Shown: piece after piece, positions 46,416 to 54,575 of the stretch
Layout of the letters: each line of letters starts with the position of its first letter
How positions within the stretch are numbered: position 1 is the stretch's first letter
Assembly: GCF_027925445.1 (NCBI RefSeq)
Contig: NZ_AP027149.1
Coordinates: 682,001 to 746,000 of the forward strand
Reading direction: 5' to 3'
Source: Methylocystis bryophila
GTDB taxonomy: Bacteria > Pseudomonadota > Alphaproteobacteria > Rhizobiales > Beijerinckiaceae
Length of the DNA stretch: 64,000 nt
Program-made: the position numbers and the translations under genes
Notes under the pieces: model-generated
Databases searched by the model: none
What the model was told of the DNA's origin: nothing
What the model saw: the letters and a program-made list of their open reading frames with translations, nothing else

Positions 46416-47756
46416 GGGAGCGAGTGCGTCGCCTTCATCCACGCCATAGACGTCGTCACGGAAATGCACAGTCCCGTCGGCCGAGGCCCAACCGGTCATA
46501 TAGACCCACACGACCGGGACGGGATGATTCAACCGCACCTCTTCCTGTTCGCCGCTCGCGATCTTCGCCTTCAGCGTTTCCTGATCCCATTGGCCGGCGG
46601 CGTCCTGCATGAGCCAGAGCGCGAGCTCGTCGACGCCCTGGACGCGCACGCAGCCGTGCGAGAGGAAACGATAGTCGTTCGCGAAGAGATTCCGAGTCGG
46701 CGTGTCGTGCATGTACACGGCGTGTGAATTCGGCATGGAGATGCGGATCGAGCCGAGTGAATTATGCGCGCCCGAATCCTGCCGCAGCGTGTAGTTCAAC
46801 GCGCGCTCGCTCGACCAGTCGATGCGGCGGGGATCGACCTCATCGCCCTGGTGGCTCAGCACGCGAATATGCATGCGCGAAAGATAATTGGGATCGTGCT
46901 GCATCTTCGGCGCGATCTCATTCTTGATGATCGACACCGGCAGGGTCCAGGTTGGATTGATCTTGACCGCCATGATCTTCGTGGAGACTTCCGGAGAATG
47001 ATGGTCAGGGTCGCCGACGATCGCCGCATAGCGGCGCACCACGTGGTCGCCCTCGACGGCGTCGACCGCGGTCGAGGGAATATTCACGGCGACATAGCGG
47101 GGCCCGTAAGGAAATTCGACGTTGCTGAGGCGCTGGGCGCTGGCGGCGAGTTGTCGCTGACGCACGTCCGCCGGCACGTCGAGCTCATGCAGCGTGGCCC
47201 CGGCGACGACTCCCGTCTGACGCAGTCCCATGCGGAGCTGGAAGCGTTTGACCGCCTGGACGAGCGCCGCGTCGAACACGAGACCCGTCGTCGCGACGGT
47301 GTCGTCCTCGGCGGCGAGGCGGCGCCGCAGCGCCTGCACTGCCGCGCCTTTGGCGCCGGGATTGAGCTTCGCGCCGACGCGCGGCCAGCCGCCCTTATCG
47401 ACGATCTCCGCATAGCGCTCCGCAGCTTTGGAGGTCGCAAAAAAGGTCTCGGGCTGCAAGGCGGGGGTCGGATCGTCCGAAAGCGCCGTTTCGCGCGGTG
47501 GCTTCGGCTTGACCTTTGGCTTGGGCTTGGGCGTCGTGTTATCTGGCGCGGGATTTTCCGGAGCCGGGTTGTCGGGCGCGATGAGCGGCGCCAGGACAGA
47601 AGGGAAGACCGGCTCCCCGCCCGAGGTCGCCTCGGGCGTCTCTTGCGCGAAAGCGGAGGCCGAGAGGAGGATCCCCGCGAGGGCGATGCTGAACGGCGAC
47701 AGGCTTTTTCTCGAGTTGGAGCGCAACGCGAAAGAGTGGCAGCCGGTGTTTCGCAT
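46413..47756 (-). CDS. L,D-transpeptidase (YkuD) with peptidoglycan-binding domain
   Basis: 447 residues. The start ATG lies inside a family B repeat; the first ~15 residues (RNTGCHSFALRS) are repeat-encoded, giving a long n-region before the signal helix (LSPFSIALAGILLSASAFAQ). A Pro/Lys linker (PKPKPKVKPKPP) precedes a PG-binding-like helical domain (about 130-195) and the YkuD domain (about 220-420) with the catalytic HGCVRVQG motif and an upstream His in the SHAVYMHDTP segment. It forms 3-3 crosslinks or attaches proteins to peptidoglycan. A CTG just before the signal helix is an alternative start. Confidence 0.9.
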   Translation of the reverse strand: MRNTGCHSFALRSNSRKSLSPFSIALAGILLSASAFAQETPEATSGGEPVFPSVLAPLIAPDNPAPENPAPDNTTPKPKPKVKPKPPRETALSDDPTPALQPETFFATSKAAERYAEIVDKGGWPRVGAKLNPGAKGAAVQALRRRLAAEDDTVATTGLVFDAALVQAVKRFQLRMGLRQTGVVAGATLHELDVPADVRQRQLAASAQRLSNVEFPYGPRYVAVNIPSTAVDAVEGDHVVRRYAAIVGDPDHHSPEVSTKIMAVKINPTWTLPVSIIKNEIAPKMQHDPNYLSRMHIRVLSHQGDEVDPRRIDWSSERALNYTLRQDSGAHNSLGSIRISMPNSHAVYMHDTPTRNLFANDYRFLSHGCVRVQGVDELALWLMQDAAGQWDQETLKAKIASGEQEEVRLNHPVPVVWVYMTGWASADGTVHFRDDVYGVDEGDALAP

Positions 47757-47830
47757 AGAGCGCGCTCTAGTTTCTCGAATCGATCACGCTTTCTGCATTG
47801 AGGCGACACCCGCCTAGCTGCAGCGTGATC
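47718..47830 (+). repeat. Palindromic intergenic repeat, family B (forward copy) containing the L,D-transpeptidase start codon
   Basis: Diverged B copy: GGAGCGCAACGCGAAAGAGTGG start, CCGGTGTTTCGC core, TTTCTCGAATCGATCACG spacer, right palindrome with GAGGCGACACCCGCCT, ending GCGTGATC. The minus-strand ATG at 47756 falls in the left module. Confidence 0.8.
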
Positions 47831-47917
47831 GAGAGTGCAAGGGCGCTTCGGCGTCCTCGGCTGACGCTATCCAATGCCGCGCCGCTGCGCGGGACGCTCC
47901 CGAATCGCTTGCTCATC

Positions 47918-48868
47918 TTATACGAGCAGCGAGGCCGGATGCTCGATCGCGCGCTTGAAGGCGGCGAGAAGATCGGCGCCCAGCGCGCCGTCGATGGCGC
48001 GATGATCGCAGGAGAGCGTCACCGTCATCTGCGTGACGACTGTGGGCGTCCCATTTCTCGCCACGATGCGCGGCTCGCCCGCGCCGACTGCGAGAATGCA
48101 GGATTGCGGCGGATTGATTAGCGCCGTGAAGTGCTTGACGCCGCGCATGCCCAGGTTGGAGAGCCCAGCGACGCCGCCTTCATATTCGTGGGGCTTGAGG
48201 CGTCGCTCCTTGGCGCGCGCCGTCAGGTCGCGAAGCTCGGCGGACAGCTCGCGGAGGCTCTTCTCCTCGACGCGGCGCGCGATCGGCGAAACGAGGCCGC
48301 CGTCGGGCAACGCGACCGCGACGCCGATGTCGCTGTGCTTGTGGCGCAGCATGGCCGCCTGTGTGAAAGTGGCGCGCGCATCGGGAACGTCGCGCAAGGC
48401 GAGGCCCAAGGCCTTCACGATGAAGTCATTGACCGAGAATTTCCAGGCGGGCTTTCCCTCCGCCAGGCCCGGCGCGGCGGCGTTGCATTCCTCCCGCAGC
48501 CGCAGCAAGGCGTCGATGTCGCAATCGCAGGTGAGGTAGAAATGCGGGATCGTCTGCGCCGCCTCGGTCATGCGCCGCGCGATCGCCTTGCGCATCGAAT
48601 CGTGCGGAACTTCGGTGAAGCTGTCGATCTCGAAGAGCTTGCGCGCGGCGTCGTCGGAGGGCGGCGGCGCGATCGTTGGGGCGGCGGGGGTGGGACGCTT
48701 GCCCTTAGTGAGCGCCTCGCTGACGTCGCGCTCGACGATTCGTCCGCGGGGGCCGGAACCCGCAAGCGCGGCAAGGTCGAACCCGGCCTCGCGCGCCAGA
48801 CGGCGGGCCAGCGGCGAGGCGAAGGGACGTCCCAGTGGGGCGCTCGGCGCGGGCGCTGCGAAGGTCAT
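47918..48868 (-). CDS. 2-oxo acid dehydrogenase E2 acyltransferase lacking the lipoyl domain
   Basis: 316 residues from the ATG at 48868, which has AAAGGA at 9 bp. It starts with a short linker and the peripheral subunit-binding domain (ASPLARRLAREAG, SGPRGRIVERDV, about 15-55), then the CoA-acyltransferase core (about 85-316) with SMRKAIARRMTEA, GLSNLGMRGVKHFTALINPPQ and the catalytic SCDHRAIDGALGADLL. All E2 chains of pyruvate-type complexes carry one or more N-terminal lipoyl domains; here no GDKA-like lipoyl-lysine motif occurs in the gene or in the ~145 bp between its start and the upstream repeat. No E1 or E3 gene is adjacent. Decayed or partner-dependent E2. Confidence 0.85.
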   Translation of the reverse strand: MTFAAPAPSAPLGRPFASPLARRLAREAGFDLAALAGSGPRGRIVERDVSEALTKGKRPTPAAPTIAPPPSDDAARKLFEIDSFTEVPHDSMRKAIARRMTEAAQTIPHFYLTCDCDIDALLRLREECNAAAPGLAEGKPAWKFSVNDFIVKALGLALRDVPDARATFTQAAMLRHKHSDIGVAVALPDGGLVSPIARRVEEKSLRELSAELRDLTARAKERRLKPHEYEGGVAGLSNLGMRGVKHFTALINPPQSCILAVGAGEPRIVARNGTPTVVTQMTVTLSCDHRAIDGALGADLLAAFKRAIEHPASLLV

Positions 48869-49014
48869 CGTCACAATCCTTTCAGCCCTGGCGCGTTGGC
48901 GCCTTGCGCGTTTGCACTTTGCGCGTTTGCATGGGCTCTCGCCCAAATATATTACGCCTCACCGCTTCGACGAAGTCCGGCGCTTGGCTAAAATATGGCA
49001 AAGCTTGCGCCGGC

Positions 49015-49134
49015 TAGAGCGCGATGCGAAAAAGTGGAAACCGGTTTTTCGCACAAATCGCGCTCTAAACATTTAGAATCGATCACGTTTTCTGCGTTCA
49101 GGCGATTCCGCCTGAACGCAGAAAACGTGATCTA
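49015..49134 (+). repeat. Palindromic intergenic repeat, family B (forward copy, TA at both ends)
   Basis: The best-preserved B copy: TAGAGCGCGATGCG start, AACCGGTTTTTCGC core, CTAAACATTTAGAATC spacer, a near-perfect right palindrome GTTTTCTGCGTTCAGGCG with its complement, ending CGTGATCTA. It lies 22 bp upstream of the DUF4087 gene. Confidence 0.9.
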
Positions 49135-49156
49135 GTGAACGCCCCGGAGAAAAAAC

Positions 49157-49534
49157 ATGAATCTCCCCTCTCCTCCGCGCCTGACATGGGTCGCTTTGGC
49201 GCTCGCAGCGCTTCTTTCTCCGGCGCTGGCAGCCAATGAAAAACGCTGCGGCTGGATCGTCAACCCGACCCCCGGCAACTGGTGGCTGACCGACCCGAAG
49301 GGAGATTGGGAGCTCGGCGCTCAGGGCGGCTACCAGGCCTATGGCATGGACAATCTGCCCGATTTCACGACGAAGGAATGGGTCAAGACGAATGGCGACT
49401 ACGGCTATGGCTGCGCCTGCCTCACCGTGCAGACCGATCCGAGCGCCATGCGGGTCAAGAAGGTGATCAACGCCGTGCAAAAGCCGCTCAAGCAATGCCA
49501 GGCGGATGCGAAGCTGAAGAAGCCGCAGGATTGA
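49157..49534 (+). CDS. DUF4087 secreted protein
   Basis: 125 residues. A signal peptide (about 1-25, ending SPALAA) leads to the DUF4087 pattern: CGWIVNPTPGNWWLTDPKGDWE, GGYQAYGMDNLPDF, and NGDYGYGCACL with a Cys pair. GGAGAAAAAAC precedes the ATG. It is a small periplasmic protein of unknown function, probably disulfide-bonded. The upstream repeat ends 22 bp before the start, so the promoter must lie in or before the repeat. Confidence 0.85.
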   Translation: MNLPSPPRLTWVALALAALLSPALAANEKRCGWIVNPTPGNWWLTDPKGDWELGAQGGYQAYGMDNLPDFTTKEWVKTNGDYGYGCACLTVQTDPSAMRVKKVINAVQKPLKQCQADAKLKKPQD

Positions 49535-49584
49535 GCCGCCGCCCGAGACAGGGCGGCGACCGGTAGCGAGGGCCGGCCTTGCTC

Positions 49585-50130
49585 TCAGGCGCGGCGCGCG
49601 CGGGCGTAGAGACCGGCGAGCGCGAGCGCCGCAAGAGCTGCTGCGCCGGTCCCGGGAATCGGGCCGGGGGCGCCGGGGGGAACGAGCGCGATGACCAGAG
49701 TCCCCGGATCTTGGTTGTTGAAATCGATCACGCCATAAGTTCCCGGTACAAATGTGGGCGCCGATTCCAGGCCTGTATACTGCTGCTCGAGAGGCGTAGC
49801 CGTAGAGCTTTCATTCAAGTTAAAGTAAGGCGTTGCAAACCCCCCGGCAATCCCCCCCGTGATGGCCGGGATGTTGCTGAACCAGATGATGTCCGTATAG
49901 GGAGATAACCCCAGCGAGGGCGACGCCGTGAAATGCGTGATCGGCACATCGGTAAATTGACCGGCCCCAGAACTAATCGGCGTGGGGCTCAATTCTTGAT
50001 TCCAAGAAGCTGTCTGTTTCGTCACAGAATCTGTGTAGGTAACGAGCAGAAGCTGCGCCTGTGTAGCCGTAGGCATAAGTATGCAAAGCGAAATCGCGCT
50101 GCCGATCAAGAGGTTAGCCAACTTTTTCAT
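49585..50130 (-). CDS. Secreted protein with PGPIPG-type C-terminal sorting-like signal
   Basis: 181 residues from the ATG at 50130 with a GGAG ribosome site; the long upstream extension overlaps trmJ and is not real. A signal peptide (MKKLANLLIGSAISLCILMP, cleavage after TQAQ) precedes a Ser/Thr/Asn-rich beta-type domain unlike the neighbouring proteins (no charged helices). The C-terminus has GPIPGTGAAALAALALAGLY then RARRA: a Pro-Gly motif, a hydrophobic helix and a basic end, the layout of PEP-CTERM-like exosortase substrates. Upstream DNA (50130-50340) is less GC-rich than its surroundings. Function unknown. Confidence 0.7.
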   Translation of the reverse strand: MKKLANLLIGSAISLCILMPTATQAQLLLVTYTDSVTKQTASWNQELSPTPISSGAGQFTDVPITHFTASPSLGLSPYTDIIWFSNIPAITGGIAGGFATPYFNLNESSTATPLEQQYTGLESAPTFVPGTYGVIDFNNQDPGTLVIALVPPGAPGPIPGTGAAALAALALAGLYARARRA

Positions 50131-50348
50131 CTTACGTCTCCATGGATCAATCGCAATAATACGGTCTTCGCGGGCGCTGAAGCGCCAAGCATCGTTCCTG
50201 AAAGACTGCTGTCGCCTGGAGAGGCGGTCCCGCGCGACGACCTCTTTGGAATCTAGGAGACCAGTAAAATCGCAATCTGTAAACAATGCTCTGCGCTTGG
50301 AAATGAGATTTACTTGACATGTGGCAAAAGTACCACACCAGCAAAGCC

Positions 50349-51242
50349 TCACTCCGGCGTTTCGGGCGGCGCGCTCTTCGGCGTTCTCCTCGCCTCGGCC
50401 TCGGCCGCTTCCTCCCGCGCTCGCGCCTCCAGCTCGCGCTTGCGCCGAACCGAATAGGGCTCGCGCCGAGGGCCTTCGACGAGCCGCACGACAACGCCCC
50501 AAAGCGTGCGCACGTCCTGCTCGGTCATGGCCATGCGGTGAAAAATATTGCGCAGATTGCGCGCCATCACGGGCTTCTTGCTCGCGGGCCGGAAGAACTC
50601 GCGCGCGTCGAGCTCGTCTTCCAGAAACTCGAAGAAGGCCGCCGTCATCTCGCGCGTCGCGGGCGGCGAGCGCTCTGTCGCGTCGAAGGGCAGCGTGTCG
50701 CCATGCGCGGCGCGGAACCATTCATAGCCCGTGAGCAGCACCGCCTGCGCGAGGTTGAGCGAAGCATAGGCGGGATTGACGGGAAAGGTCAGGATCGCGT
50801 CGGCGAGCGCCACCTCGTCATTGTCGAGCCCTGTGCGCTCGGGGCCGAAGAGCACCGCGTGGCGCTCGCCCGCCGCATAGCCCTGGACCAGACGAGGCAT
50901 GGCCTCAGAAGGCGGATGCACGGGCTTGGCTTGGCCACGGCCGCGGGCTGTCGCGGCATAGACGAAGGCGAAATCCTTTATGGCGCTCGGCACGTCCGGA
51001 AAAACTTTCGCGCCTTCCAGCAGATGCACGGCGCCGGCGGCGGCGGCGTAGGCGCCCTTGCGATAGGCGTCGGTGCGCGGCCAGCCCTCGCGGGGAGCGA
51101 CGAGGCGCAGATCGGAGAGGCCGAAATTAGCCATCGCCCGCGCGCACATGCCGATGTTCACCGCAAGCTGCGGCCGCACGAGAATCACGGCGGGGCCGGC
51201 CTCGATCCTCAATTTGCTGCGGTCGGTGCCGGCGCCGGTCAT
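50349..51242 (-). CDS. trmJ: tRNA (cytidine/uridine-32-2'-O)-methyltransferase TrmJ-like
   Basis: 297 residues. SpoU-type trefoil-knot methyltransferase: AVILVRPQLAVNIGMCARAMANFG at the start, then VLFGPERTGLDNDEVALAD and the FPVNPAYASLNLAQAVLLTGYE motif 3 in the knot. The C-terminal ~100 residues are a helical tail rich in Arg/Glu. TrmJ methylates position 32 of tRNAs. Its ATG overlaps the parE stop by four bases, so a toxin gene feeds directly into it. Confidence 0.9.
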   Translation of the reverse strand: MTGAGTDRSKLRIEAGPAVILVRPQLAVNIGMCARAMANFGLSDLRLVAPREGWPRTDAYRKGAYAAAAGAVHLLEGAKVFPDVPSAIKDFAFVYAATARGRGQAKPVHPPSEAMPRLVQGYAAGERHAVLFGPERTGLDNDEVALADAILTFPVNPAYASLNLAQAVLLTGYEWFRAAHGDTLPFDATERSPPATREMTAAFFEFLEDELDAREFFRPASKKPVMARNLRNIFHRMAMTEQDVRTLWGVVVRLVEGPRREPYSVRRKRELEARAREEAAEAEARRTPKSAPPETPE

Positions 51243-51562
51243 GGCGAAGGGCCGCCTTCAGGGCCGAAGAGCGCTTGAGCGTCCCGACGCGCATGCAATA
51301 TATTGACGACTAACAACGATTTCCCTTCGTAGCGCAAATAGATCACGTATTTCTTGTACGCGAAGCCGCGCAGTCCCAGCGCCAGCTCGTCTCGCGGACG
51401 TCCGAACATCGTCGAGAACGAAGCGATTTTTTCCAAGTGGTCGAGGATGGAGTCTAGGAGACGACGCGCGCGCGCAAGATCTTGCGACTGTTCAGCAAGA
51501 TATTCGAATATTTCGTCTAAATCTCGCAGGGTGGCGTTGGAAAAGGCGACTTTACGCGTCAC
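51239..51562 (-). CDS. parE: ParE/RelE-family toxin
   Basis: 107 residues with the ParE fold pattern: LRDLDEIFEYLAEQSQDLARARRLLDSI, then MFGRPRDELALGLRGF, and the C-terminal strand YVIYLRYEGKSLLVVNILHARRD. ParE toxins poison gyrase; RelE relatives cleave mRNA. It overlaps parD by four bases upstream and trmJ by four downstream. Confidence 0.88.
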   Translation of the reverse strand: MTRKVAFSNATLRDLDEIFEYLAEQSQDLARARRLLDSILDHLEKIASFSTMFGRPRDELALGLRGFAYKKYVIYLRYEGKSLLVVNILHARRDAQALFGPEGGPSP

Positions 51563-51804
51563 CGCCCTTTCGCCTCCAACTCCTTGTGCTTCCGCTCGAC
51601 GTGCGCCCGCGCGACGCCAATCGCATGTTCTCCGCCCTCGGCGAGCGAAGCGGCGATCGTCTTGCGCAAGGCTTCCTGCTGGGCCTCACGCGCCTCGAGG
51701 AAGCTCAAGCCGAGCTCCAAGACCTCGGCGGGAGACGCGTAGCGACCCGACCGCACCAGGTCTTCCACGAATTTTTCCCAGCGCGCGCTGATCGCGATGT
51801 TCAT
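51559..51804 (-). CDS. parD: ParD-family antitoxin
   Basis: 81 residues: an N-terminal ribbon-helix-helix (MNIAISARWEKFVEDLVRSGRYAS, PAEVLELGLSFLE) and a flexible C-terminal tail that would bind the toxin. ATGA overlap with parE. The upstream 51805-51850 has an AT-rich TATACCATATAG stretch, a likely promoter/operator for autoregulation. Confidence 0.85.
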   Translation of the reverse strand: MNIAISARWEKFVEDLVRSGRYASPAEVLELGLSFLEAREAQQEALRKTIAASLAEGGEHAIGVARAHVERKHKELEAKGR

Positions 51805-51930
51805 GGCCTCGCGCTCCTTCGCGTCATCTATACCATATAGCGCCTTCGTGGAGGGCGCTCAGACGAAGGAAGGCCGATCGGCGCCGCCTGCCCGAGAGGT
51901 CCCCACGGCCAGACCATAGACGCGCTCCAG

Positions 51931-52164
51931 TTATTTCTTCGCGCCGAAGGACATGTTGCCGAAACGCGTGTTGAAGCGCGAGAGGCGTCCGCCCCTGTCG
52001 AGCAGCTGCTGCGAGCCGCCGGTCCAGGCCGGGTGGGTCTTGGGGTCGATGTCGAGGTGCAGCACGTCCCCTTCCTTGCCCCAGGTCGAGCGGGTGAAGA
52101 ATTCCGAGCCGTCGGTCATCAGGACCTTGATCATGTGGTAGTCGGGGTGGATATCGGCTTTCAT
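51931..52164 (-). CDS. rpmE: 50S ribosomal protein L31 (zinc-free form)
   Basis: 77 residues from the ATG at 52164: [19 protein letters not shown], the [18 protein letters not shown] region and HPAWTGG, ending NMSFGAKK. It lacks the CxxC zinc motifs of C+ L31 proteins, so it is a C- paralogue, which is usual in alphaproteobacteria. It stands between the ParDE module and an uncharacterised gene. Confidence 0.96.
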   Translation of the reverse strand: MKADIHPDYHMIKVLMTDGSEFFTRSTWGKEGDVLHLDIDPKTHPAWTGGSQQLLDRGGRLSRFNTRFGNMSFGAKK

Positions 52165-52412
52165 CGCTTTTACTCTTATCGCTAATGGGTTGGTTTCTCG
52201 AACCGTAGTGCGTTGCGGCTTCGCCGCGTCGGCTCGCGTTGCGGCGCTCATAGCCCATTGGCCGGCCGAGGGCAATAAACGGCTGACGACCGCGCGGGCC
52301 GGTCCTCGCGAGGCTGCGGGCGCGCAGCGAAGCTTCGGCAAATGGTCGCATCTTTGGGGAAACATTGCTCGAACGTATCAAGGCGTTACGGAGACAGTTT
52401 GATTTCAAACAG

Positions 52413-52442
52413 TTGACGAGAGGCTCCGCGGGCGTCTAGGCT
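52413..52442 (+). promoter_or_regulatory. Candidate sigma-70 promoter
   Basis: TTGACG and TAGGCT separated by 18 bp, about 50 bp upstream of the gene at 52492. The rest of the 52165-52491 gap shows no gene, only the rpmE upstream region on the other strand. Confidence 0.35.
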
Positions 52443-52491
52443 CTCAAAAGGCTCTTGCAGGATTAAGCGTTTGGCGCCACATTCGATAACG

Positions 52492-52779
52492 ATGACTCAC
52501 GCCGCAGAATCCCGATTGCTCGAGGCGCTCAAAAGAGTCGACCTCCACGGCGACATCGCCCCCGCCCATGTGCAGGATCCGATGACGATCGCGTTGCGTC
52601 AGACCGCCATTCAAGGCGATCTGATGCGCTGGGACGACTCGCGCGGCCATTACGTGCTCACGGGCACGGGTCGCAACCGCATCGCCCAACGCAACCGCGC
52701 TCCGGGATCTGTCCTGCGCTTCAGGCGCAGGGACGATTCAGAGACGCAGCAGCCAAAGCCGCAGCGCGCCGTCGACTAG
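52492..52779 (+). CDS. Hypothetical protein
   Basis: 95 residues from the ATG at 52492. The sequence (AESRLLEALKRVDLHGDIAP, TIALRQTAIQGDLMRWDDSRGHYVLTGTGRNRI) reads like a small winged-helix or wHTH domain: a helix-rich N-terminal part and a GHYVLTGTGR beta-wing, then a basic tail. I do not recognise the family. Its TAG stop (52777-52779) is the first triplet of a family B half-repeat. Confidence 0.55.
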   Translation: MTHAAESRLLEALKRVDLHGDIAPAHVQDPMTIALRQTAIQGDLMRWDDSRGHYVLTGTGRNRIAQRNRAPGSVLRFRRRDDSETQQPKPQRAVD

Positions 52780-52825
52780 ATCACGCTGCGTTCAGGCGAA
52801 TGGCCCGAACGCGCGTAACGTGATC
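52777..52825 (-). repeat. Family B half-repeat between a hypothetical gene and trpB
   Basis: Right module of family B, reverse orientation: TAGATCACGCTGCGTTCAGG to CGTGATC. The left TAG is the stop codon of the gene before it. It lies about 60 bp from the trpB stop. Confidence 0.8.
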
Positions 52826-52884
52826 GACGTCGCCCAGCTCCGTGAGCTGGGAAGATGATTCGCGGCGCTTTCGTCCCCGCGGCT

Positions 52885-54123
52885 TCACAAGCCGCCCAGG
52901 ACGTCGGCGACGGTGAAAATATCCTTGTCGCCGCGCCCGCAGAGATTCATCACCATCAGATGGTCCCGCGGCTTTTGCGGCGCGAGCTCCAAAACCTTGG
53001 CGAGCGCGTGCGAGGGCTCGAGCGCGGGGATGATTCCCTCGAGCCGCGAGCAGAGCTGAAAGGCGTCCAACGCCTCCTTATCCGTCGCGCTCAGATATTT
53101 GACGCGCCCCATCTCATGGAGCCAGCTGTGCTCGGGGCCGATTCCCGGATAGTCGAGGCCGGCCGAGATCGAATGGCCTTCGAGAATTTGCCCGTCGTCG
53201 TCCATCAGGAGATAGGTGCGGTTGCCGTGCAGCACGCCGGGCTTGCCGCCGGCGAGAGACGCCGCATGGCCGTTCTCGACGTGGAGGCCGTGGCCGGCGG
53301 CTTCGACGCCGTAGATCTCGACGCTCCGGTCGTCCAAGAAGGGGTGGAAAAGACCGATCGCATTCGAGCCGCCGCCGATGCAGGCGACGAGCGAATCGGG
53401 CAGCCGTCCTTCGGCTTCCTGAATTTGCTCGCGCGTTTCATTGCCGATGATCGACTGGAAGTCGCGCACCATCATCGGATAGGGATGCGGTCCCGCCGCC
53501 GTGCCGATGCAATAGAAGGTGTCGGCGACATTGGTGACCCAGTCGCGCAGCGCCTCGTTCATCGCATCCTTGAGCGTCCTCGCCCCTGACTGCACCGGCA
53601 CCACCTCGGCGCCGAGCATCTTCATGCGAAACACATTGGGCTTCTGGCGCTCGACGTCGACGGCCCCCATGTAGACGACGCATTTGAGCCCGAAACGCGC
53701 GCAAGCGGTGGCCGTGGCGACGCCGTGCTGGCCCGCGCCCGTCTCGGCGATGATGCGCGGCTTGCCCATGCGCTTCGCCAGCAAGATTTGGCCCAGCACA
53801 TTGTTGATCTTATGCGCGCCGGTGTGATTGAGCTCGTCGCGCTTGAAATAGACCTTGGCGCCCTTGCCTGCGTCCGCCCCGGCGCGAACATGCTCCGTGA
53901 TGCGCTCCGCAAAATAAAGGGGGCTCGGCCGGCCGACATAGTGCTTGTGCAGGGCCGTGAGCTCGGCGTGAAAGCTGGGATCGGTCTTAGCTTGCGCATA
54001 GGCCGCCTCGAGATCGAGCACCAGCGGCATCAAGGTCTCGGCGACAAAGCGACCGCCGAAAATGCCGAAACGGCCGCGCTCGTCGGGGCCGGCGCGGAAG
54101 GTGTTGGGGGCGATCTGATTCAC
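52885..54123 (-). CDS. trpB: Tryptophan synthase beta chain
   Basis: 412 residues. PLP lysine K105 in [10 protein letters not shown]; phosphate-binding loop [18 protein letters not shown] near the N-terminus, [32 protein letters not shown]. It condenses indole with serine. trpA and trpF are normally next to it, but here the flanks are a half-repeat and a broken toxin-antitoxin module, so the subunit genes are split up. Confidence 0.97.
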   Translation of the reverse strand: MNQIAPNTFRAGPDERGRFGIFGGRFVAETLMPLVLDLEAAYAQAKTDPSFHAELTALHKHYVGRPSPLYFAERITEHVRAGADAGKGAKVYFKRDELNHTGAHKINNVLGQILLAKRMGKPRIIAETGAGQHGVATATACARFGLKCVVYMGAVDVERQKPNVFRMKMLGAEVVPVQSGARTLKDAMNEALRDWVTNVADTFYCIGTAAGPHPYPMMVRDFQSIIGNETREQIQEAEGRLPDSLVACIGGGSNAIGLFHPFLDDRSVEIYGVEAAGHGLHVENGHAASLAGGKPGVLHGNRTYLLMDDDGQILEGHSISAGLDYPGIGPEHSWLHEMGRVKYLSATDKEALDAFQLCSRLEGIIPALEPSHALAKVLELAPQKPRDHLMVMNLCGRGDKDIFTVADVLGGL

Positions 54124-54214
54124 GGGATTCCTCGATGGCCGAATGCTGGCGAGTTATGTAGACCGTCGCTGGGCGGAACGAAAGCGGCTGGATCGGTGGC
54201 TGGGCGGCGGTTGA

Positions 54215-54575
54215 TTAGGACTCCGGTTTCCCCGTCGCCAATTCGCTCTCGATCATCGCCAGCAATTCCGGAAGGCGCAAATGGACGACGCCCCAAACGA
54301 GACGCTGCTGCACGTCTTCGTAATCATGGCGGTATATGTTGCCCGCGCCCGCCATCTCCGTCCAAGGGATAGAGGGATGACGATCCTTCACCTCCGCCGG
54401 GAGTCGCCGTGACGCCTTGGAGATGATTTCAAGGGCCCGCGTCACTCCTATAGAACACGAGATCATTGTCGCGGAAAGCTTCATAAGTGAGGCCTTCGAC
54501 AAAACGTTGCGCGAAATGGATGTTGTGTCGAATGTCGATCAGCCAGCGCTCGGCGGACCCTTTCTCAGAAGGCAT
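54215..54575 (-). pseudogene. hepT: HepT-like (DUF86/HEPN) toxin, frameshifted
   Basis: Two frames together make a HepT protein. The first starts at the ATG at 54575, overlapping the mntA stop: MPSEKGSAERWLIDIRHN, then FAQRFVEGLTYEAFRDND and a stop soon after. The second frame continues from about 54450 with TRALEIISKASRRLPAEV, IPWTEMAGAGNIYRHDYEDV (HEPN RNase motif region with HxY) and a C-terminal helix. A one-base shift near 54440 joins them. Either a pseudogene or a sequencing error. In intact modules MntA AMPylates the HepT tyrosine and silences the RNase. Confidence 0.75.

Noticed and set aside
48570..49076. Plus-strand frame ending in the peptide coded by a family B repeat
   Set aside because: Antisense to the E2 gene; the shared tail comes from the repeat, not from homology.
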